Positions 60,545 through 64,000 of a stretch of 64,000 bases of DNA are shown here, in pieces. The first letter of the stretch is position 1; every line of letters starts with the position of its first letter. The stretch is from Siculibacillus lacustris (GTDB lineage Bacteria > Pseudomonadota > Alphaproteobacteria > Rhizobiales > Ancalomicrobiaceae), in assembly GCF_004328075.1 (NCBI RefSeq), contig NZ_SJFN01000003.1, forward strand, positions 68,292 through 132,291. The letters run 5' to 3'. Below the pieces are notes generated by a model. The model was given only the letters and a program-made list of their open reading frames with translations. It was not told the origin of the DNA and searched no databases. A program made the position numbers and the translations under genes.

Positions 60545-61852
60545 TCAGGCCTGCCACTCCGCGCCGTGCGGGTAGGCGAAGCGCTCCAGCGTCTCGGGCT
60601 TCATGGTGACGCCGTAGCCCGGCAGCTTCGGCGGCATGTAGCGGCCGCGCCGGATGACGATCGGCTCGATGAAGTTCTCGTGGAGATGGTCGACGTATTC
60701 GAGGACCCGCTTCTCGAGCGACGCCGAGACGGCGATGTAGTCGAACAGCACGACGTTCTGCGAATATTGGCAGAGGCCGACGCCGCCGCCGTGCGGACAC
60801 ACCGGCACGCCGAACTTCGCCGCCATCAGCACCACGGCGAGAACCTCGTTGAGGCCGCCGAGACGCGCCGGATCGAGCTGGCAGAAGTCCATGCCGCCGG
60901 CCTGGAAGAACTGCTTGAACATCACCCGGTTGTGGGCGTGTTCGCCGGTCGCCACGCCGATCGGATGGATCCGGGCGCGGATCGCCGCATGGCCCAGCAC
61001 GTCGTCGGGGCTGGTCGGTTCCTCGATCCACCACGGATCGAATTCGGCGAGCCGGCGCATGTTGGCGACCGCCTGATCGACGTCCCAGGTCTGGTTGGCG
61101 TCCATCATCAGCTTGCGGTCCCAGCCGAGTTCCTCGCGCAGGATGCGGGCCCGCCGCATGTCCTGCTCGATGTCGGCACCGACCTTCTGCTTGAGATGGG
61201 TCCAGCCGGCCTCGACCGCCTCGCGCGCCAGCCGCCGCATCTTCTCTTCGGAGTATCCGAGCCAGCCGGCGGCGGTGGTGTAGCCGGGGTAGCCGGTGTC
61301 CTGCATCTCGGCTTCGCGCGCCGCCTTGCCGGGCGCCACCCGGCGCAGCATGGCGATGGCTTCCGACGGGGTCAGCACGTCGGTGATGAAGGTGAAGTCG
61401 ATGCAGCGCACCAGCTCTTCCGGGCTCATGTCGACCAGCATCTTCCAGATCGGCTTGCCCTGCTGCTTGGCCCACAGATCCCAGATGGCGTTGATGATCG
61501 CCGCGGTGGCGAGGTGGACCACGCCCTTTTCCGGGCCGACCCAGCGCAACTGGCAGTCACCGGCGACGATCTCGTGCCAATAGGCCCCGAAGTTCTCGGT
61601 GATGCTCTCGAGCGTCCGGCCGGTGACGAACAGCGCCGCGAGCGCCTTGACCGCCTCGACGCAGAGATCGTTGCCGCGGCCGATGGTGAAGGTCAGCCCG
61701 TGCCCGGTCAGCCCGTCCGGGGCATCGGTCACCAGCGTGACATAGGTCGCGGAATAGTCCGACGTGGCGTTCATCGCGTCGGACCCGTCGAGGCTGCGCG
61801 AGGTCGGGAAGCGAATGTCCCGCACGATCACGTCGGTGATCTTGATCGGCAT
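60545..61852 (-). CDS. Enolase-superfamily sugar-acid dehydratase, L-fuconate dehydratase-like
   Basis: This 435-residue enzyme removes water from an aldonate to give a 2-keto-3-deoxy acid. The N-terminus (VIVRDIRFPTSRSLDGSDAMN) is diagnostic of the L-fuconate dehydratase/ENOSF1 group. Active-site residues are KQK (Lys221, Lys223), metal ligands Asp251, Glu277 and Glu304, and the Asp327/His354 dyad, all intact. The ATG at 61852 has AAGGAG seven bases upstream, while the longer frame has none. It is divergent from a LysR regulator and followed by an MFS permease, which forms an uptake and dehydration unit for a sugar acid. Confidence 0.9.
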   Translation of the reverse strand: MPIKITDVIVRDIRFPTSRSLDGSDAMNATSDYSATYVTLVTDAPDGLTGHGLTFTIGRGNDLCVEAVKALAALFVTGRTLESITENFGAYWHEIVAGDCQLRWVGPEKGVVHLATAAIINAIWDLWAKQQGKPIWKMLVDMSPEELVRCIDFTFITDVLTPSEAIAMLRRVAPGKAAREAEMQDTGYPGYTTAAGWLGYSEEKMRRLAREAVEAGWTHLKQKVGADIEQDMRRARILREELGWDRKLMMDANQTWDVDQAVANMRRLAEFDPWWIEEPTSPDDVLGHAAIRARIHPIGVATGEHAHNRVMFKQFFQAGGMDFCQLDPARLGGLNEVLAVVLMAAKFGVPVCPHGGGVGLCQYSQNVVLFDYIAVSASLEKRVLEYVDHLHENFIEPIVIRRGRYMPPKLPGYGVTMKPETLERFAYPHGAEWQA

Positions 61853-61964
61853 CGAAGACTCCTTGGTGTACATCTCCCGGGGCACCGTCGTTCTGCGCTC
61901 CGGTTGCCCGCCGTCTTCACCAGAATCGTCTTTCTGCCACAATTGAATTCTGTTGATTGGGGCT

Positions 61965-61979
61965 ATAACCGGGGGTTAT
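61965..61979. promoter_or_regulatory. Inverted repeat, probable LysR operator
   Basis: ATAACC and GGTTAT are perfect 6 bp arms around GGG, in the 134 bp gap between the divergent dehydratase and LysR genes. This A/T-rich dyad in a GC-rich genome is a suitable site for the LysR protein. A TATAAT hexamer follows at 61983-61988 and overlaps the proposed LysR start codon. Confidence 0.55.
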
Positions 61980-61986
61980 CGCTATA

Positions 61987-62937
61987 ATGTTCGCCACCGG
62001 ACAGATCCTCAGAAACCGCATGAGTATGCGGTATCTGAAATTATTGTTTGTCTTGTCCGAGCAGAAATCCTTGCGAAAAGCCTCGGAGGTGCTGTCGCTG
62101 ACGCAGCCTGCCGCGACCAAGACTTTGCATGAACTCGAGGACCTGATCGGAGAACGCCTGTTCGTGCGAACCGCGCAAGGGTTGATCCCGACCGCACTCG
62201 GCGAAGCGGCGATTCGCTACGCCCGCCTGGTGTTCAAGGATCTCGACGCGCTCGGCGAAGAGCTCGGGGCGCTCCGGGCCGGCGGCATCGGCAACGTCCG
62301 GATCGGCTCGATGGCATCGCAGACCGGCCTGTTGCTGCCGCGCGCCATCGCCGCGTTGAAGCGCGATTTCCCCCGCATCAACATCTCGGTCGTCGAGGAG
62401 ACCAGCGACCATCTGCTGCGCGCGCTCGAAGACGACGACCTCGATCTGGTCGTCGCCCGTATCCCGCAGGGGTGGCCGAGCGACAATCTCGACTTCGACA
62501 CCTTCGGCGAAGAGATCATCACCGTCGTCGCCCGTCGCGGCCACCCGGCCGACGGCGAACGCCGGCTCGCGCTCGCCGATCTCGCCGATCAGACCTGGAT
62601 CGCCCAACTCCATCCGGCACCGCTGCGCGAGATCTGGGACCAGATCTTCCGCGAGGAGCGCTTGGCCTTGCCGCGCAGCGTCGTCGAGACCTCGTCGACC
62701 ATCCTCACGGTGTCGTTGATCGAGCAATCGGACATGGTCGCACTGCTGCCTCTGTCGGTTGCCCGCAACTTCGGCCGCCTCGGGCTGGTCACCACCCTGC
62801 CGCTGACCATTTCCGCCAAGCTGCGCCCCTTCGGTCTGATCCGCCGTCGAAACCGCATCCCGACTCCGGCGATGGAGACGGTCGCCCGAATCCTGCGGGA
62901 ATGCGCCGAAGGCGATGGGGCGACCCCGGGTTTGTGA
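61987..62937 (+). CDS. LysR family transcriptional regulator
   Basis: This 316-residue regulator has an N-terminal winged HTH (about 15-70: YLKLLFVLSEQKSLRKASEVL, shown in part as FVLSEQKSLRKAS, then TQPAATKTLHELEDLIGERLF) and a LysR substrate-binding domain from about 95. It probably activates the divergent dehydratase and MFS genes in response to a sugar acid. ATG 61987 is the first start; ATG 62020 or 62026 would leave the HTH whole and would fit better if TATAAT at 61983 is a -10 element. Confidence 0.9.
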   Translation: MFATGQILRNRMSMRYLKLLFVLSEQKSLRKASEVLSLTQPAATKTLHELEDLIGERLFVRTAQGLIPTALGEAAIRYARLVFKDLDALGEELGALRAGGIGNVRIGSMASQTGLLLPRAIAALKRDFPRINISVVEETSDHLLRALEDDDLDLVVARIPQGWPSDNLDFDTFGEEIITVVARRGHPADGERRLALADLADQTWIAQLHPAPLREIWDQIFREERLALPRSVVETSSTILTVSLIEQSDMVALLPLSVARNFGRLGLVTTLPLTISAKLRPFGLIRRRNRIPTPAMETVARILRECAEGDGATPGL

Positions 62938-63121
62938 AATCGGGGTTGCGACCGCTCGGCCCGGCCCGGGCGGGCCGCGGGATCTCGATCGCGGGCGGAA
63001 TGCCGACGTCGGGCGTCGGTTGCCGCCGCCGATGGGCGCCTCGCGCCCGACGAGCGGAGACGCGGACCGACCGGCGCCGGTCGAACCGTGGAAATCGAAC
63101 GATTTCGGGTGCGGAAGGTGG

Positions 63122-63196
<75 letters not shown>

Positions 63197-63414
63197 GGAA
63201 CCACCGGTGCCGCCCATCGGGATCGGGCGGCGGGTCGGTCTATAATGGGGTTCGCCGGCTTCCGCAAGCCCGGATGTGCCGAGACCGCGGCGCCGTCCCC
63301 AGGTCCCTCTTCCCTCGGCCCCCACGACGAAACACCGCGCCGACGGCGGAGCCGCGGCGCGGTGGGAAGAGCGGAACGCGGGATCGGGCGCGACGATCGC
63401 GCTCGGGGCGAGCG

Positions 63415-63783
63415 TCAGGCGGCGAGGAGCTTTTCCACTTCGCGCACCAGATCGCGCAGATGGAAGGGCTTGGACAGCACCTTGGCGTCCTTGGGGGCCT
63501 GGCTGTCGGGGTTCAGCGCGACCGCGGCGAAGCCGGTGATGAACATCACCTTCAGGTCGGGGTCGAGCTGGGTGGCGCGGCGGGCCAGTTCGATCCCGTC
63601 CATCTCCGGCATCACGATGTCGGTAAGGAGGAGAGTGAACGGTTCCTCGCGCAGGCGTTCGTAGGCGCTGCGGCCGTTGTCGTAGGAGACGACGTCATAG
63701 CCGGCGTTGGCGAGGGCCTTCGCCAGGAAACGCCGCATGTCGTTGTCGTCCTCGGCGAGGATGATGCGCGCCAATGGGTCCAT
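63415..63783 (-). CDS. cpdR: Cell-cycle response regulator CpdR
   Basis: This 122-residue stand-alone receiver domain is nearly identical in pattern to alphaproteobacterial CpdR. LAEDDNDMRRFLAKALANAGYDVVSYDNG opens the domain, the phospho-acceptor is Asp55 (LLLTDIVMPEMDGIE), and MFITGFAAVALNPDS and KVLSKPFHLRDLVREV complete it. Unphosphorylated CpdR recruits proteases substrates to ClpXP at the cell pole and the protein itself is degraded. The C-terminus ends in Ala-Ala, as in the Caulobacter protein. The start at 63783 keeps a short N-terminal extension (MDPLA) before the conserved strand. Phosphorylation by the CckA-ChpT relay is known for the family, not shown here. Confidence 0.93.
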   Translation of the reverse strand: MDPLARIILAEDDNDMRRFLAKALANAGYDVVSYDNGRSAYERLREEPFTLLLTDIVMPEMDGIELARRATQLDPDLKVMFITGFAAVALNPDSQAPKDAKVLSKPFHLRDLVREVEKLLAA

Positions 63784-63927
63784 GGGAGTTCTCTTCTCGG
63801 CTGCTCGGGAATCACTGTGGTCATAGAAGGCCGCCGCGGTAAAGATCCGGTGAAATCGGCGAAAGATCGGCACGCGCCGACGCCGCGGAGCGGGATTGCG
63901 TGGACAGCGACCGACGACGGAGGCAAC

Positions 63928-64000
63928 ATGGACCTGCGCCGGCTTCGGATCGGCGGTCGCTCGCCGACCCCGGGGTCGGCGGCTCGGCGGGAGGACGGGG
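63928..64000 (+). CDS. Possible gene start running off the right edge
   Basis: ATG 63928 is preceded by GGAGG at a good distance, and the frame is open to the window end (24 residues, MDLRRLRIGGRS...). Too little is visible to assign a family. It is divergent from cpdR with 144 bp between the starts. It could also be a chance open frame in GC-rich sequence. Confidence 0.3.
   Translation, partial: MDLRRLRIGGRSPTPGSAARREDG

Overview
The window is a very GC-rich chromosomal segment from an alphaproteobacterium, most likely Hyphomicrobiales (Rhizobiales). The best evidence is a CpdR cell-cycle response regulator at the right end, a CFAS/DUF1365/FAD-oxidoreductase lipid operon, GntR/FCD regulation, and intergenic palindromes of the type common in that order. 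The genus cannot be fixed from the sequence. About 50 genes are packed tightly. No phage, transposase, CRISPR array or rRNA is visible, and there is one tRNA (tRNA-Val, GAC). ABC and TRAP transporters joined to small catabolic enzyme sets dominate, which suggests a metabolically versatile scavenger.

Layout. 1-2895: a sigma-54-dependent PAS/AAA+ regulator (cut by the left edge) diverging from a ThDP-dependent decarboxylase-like enzyme. 2909-9987: sulfur import, with a sulfate/thiosulfate transporter (binding protein, cysT, cysW, cysA) diverging from a sulfonate/nitrate-type ABC transporter. 10057-20058: an SDR enzyme, then a run of FAD oxidoreductase, ATC-hydrolase-like protein, complete branched-chain-type ABC transporter, a second ATC-hydrolase protein and an M20 amidohydrolase, which looks like a catabolic island for an N- or S-containing compound. 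20075-26842: fatty-acid modification and membrane lipid genes (DUF2177, DUF2147, CFAS, DUF1365, FAD oxidoreductase, DUF1295, patatin). 26916-32854: pyruvate kinase, aldose epimerase, TauE/SafE permease, MsbA-like exporter. 33160-39946: a TRAP transporter, a two-domain methyltransferase and a YccS-like FUSC protein.

39990-51725 is probably the most novel region. It holds two minus-strand operons and a GntR/FCD regulator. One operon is a racemase-family enzyme plus a polar amino-acid-type ABC transporter. The other is a polyamine-type ABC transporter plus a maleate-isomerase/arylmalonate-decarboxylase-like protein, an amidohydrolase and a PuuE-like deacetylase. A palindrome with the core ATTGTCGACAAT lies in front of both operons and of the regulator gene, so all three are probably one regulon for a nitrogenous, possibly cyclic-amide, substrate.

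51762-64000: a DUF4139 protein, an RhaS/LsrB-type sugar ABC transporter (54210-58819), an MFS permease, an L-fuconate-dehydratase-like enolase with a divergent LysR regulator, tRNA-Val, cpdR, and a possible gene start at the right edge. Several intergenic spaces carry strong hairpins or 120-160 bp inverted-repeat elements, and in four transporter operons such a structure separates the binding-protein gene from the membrane-component genes.
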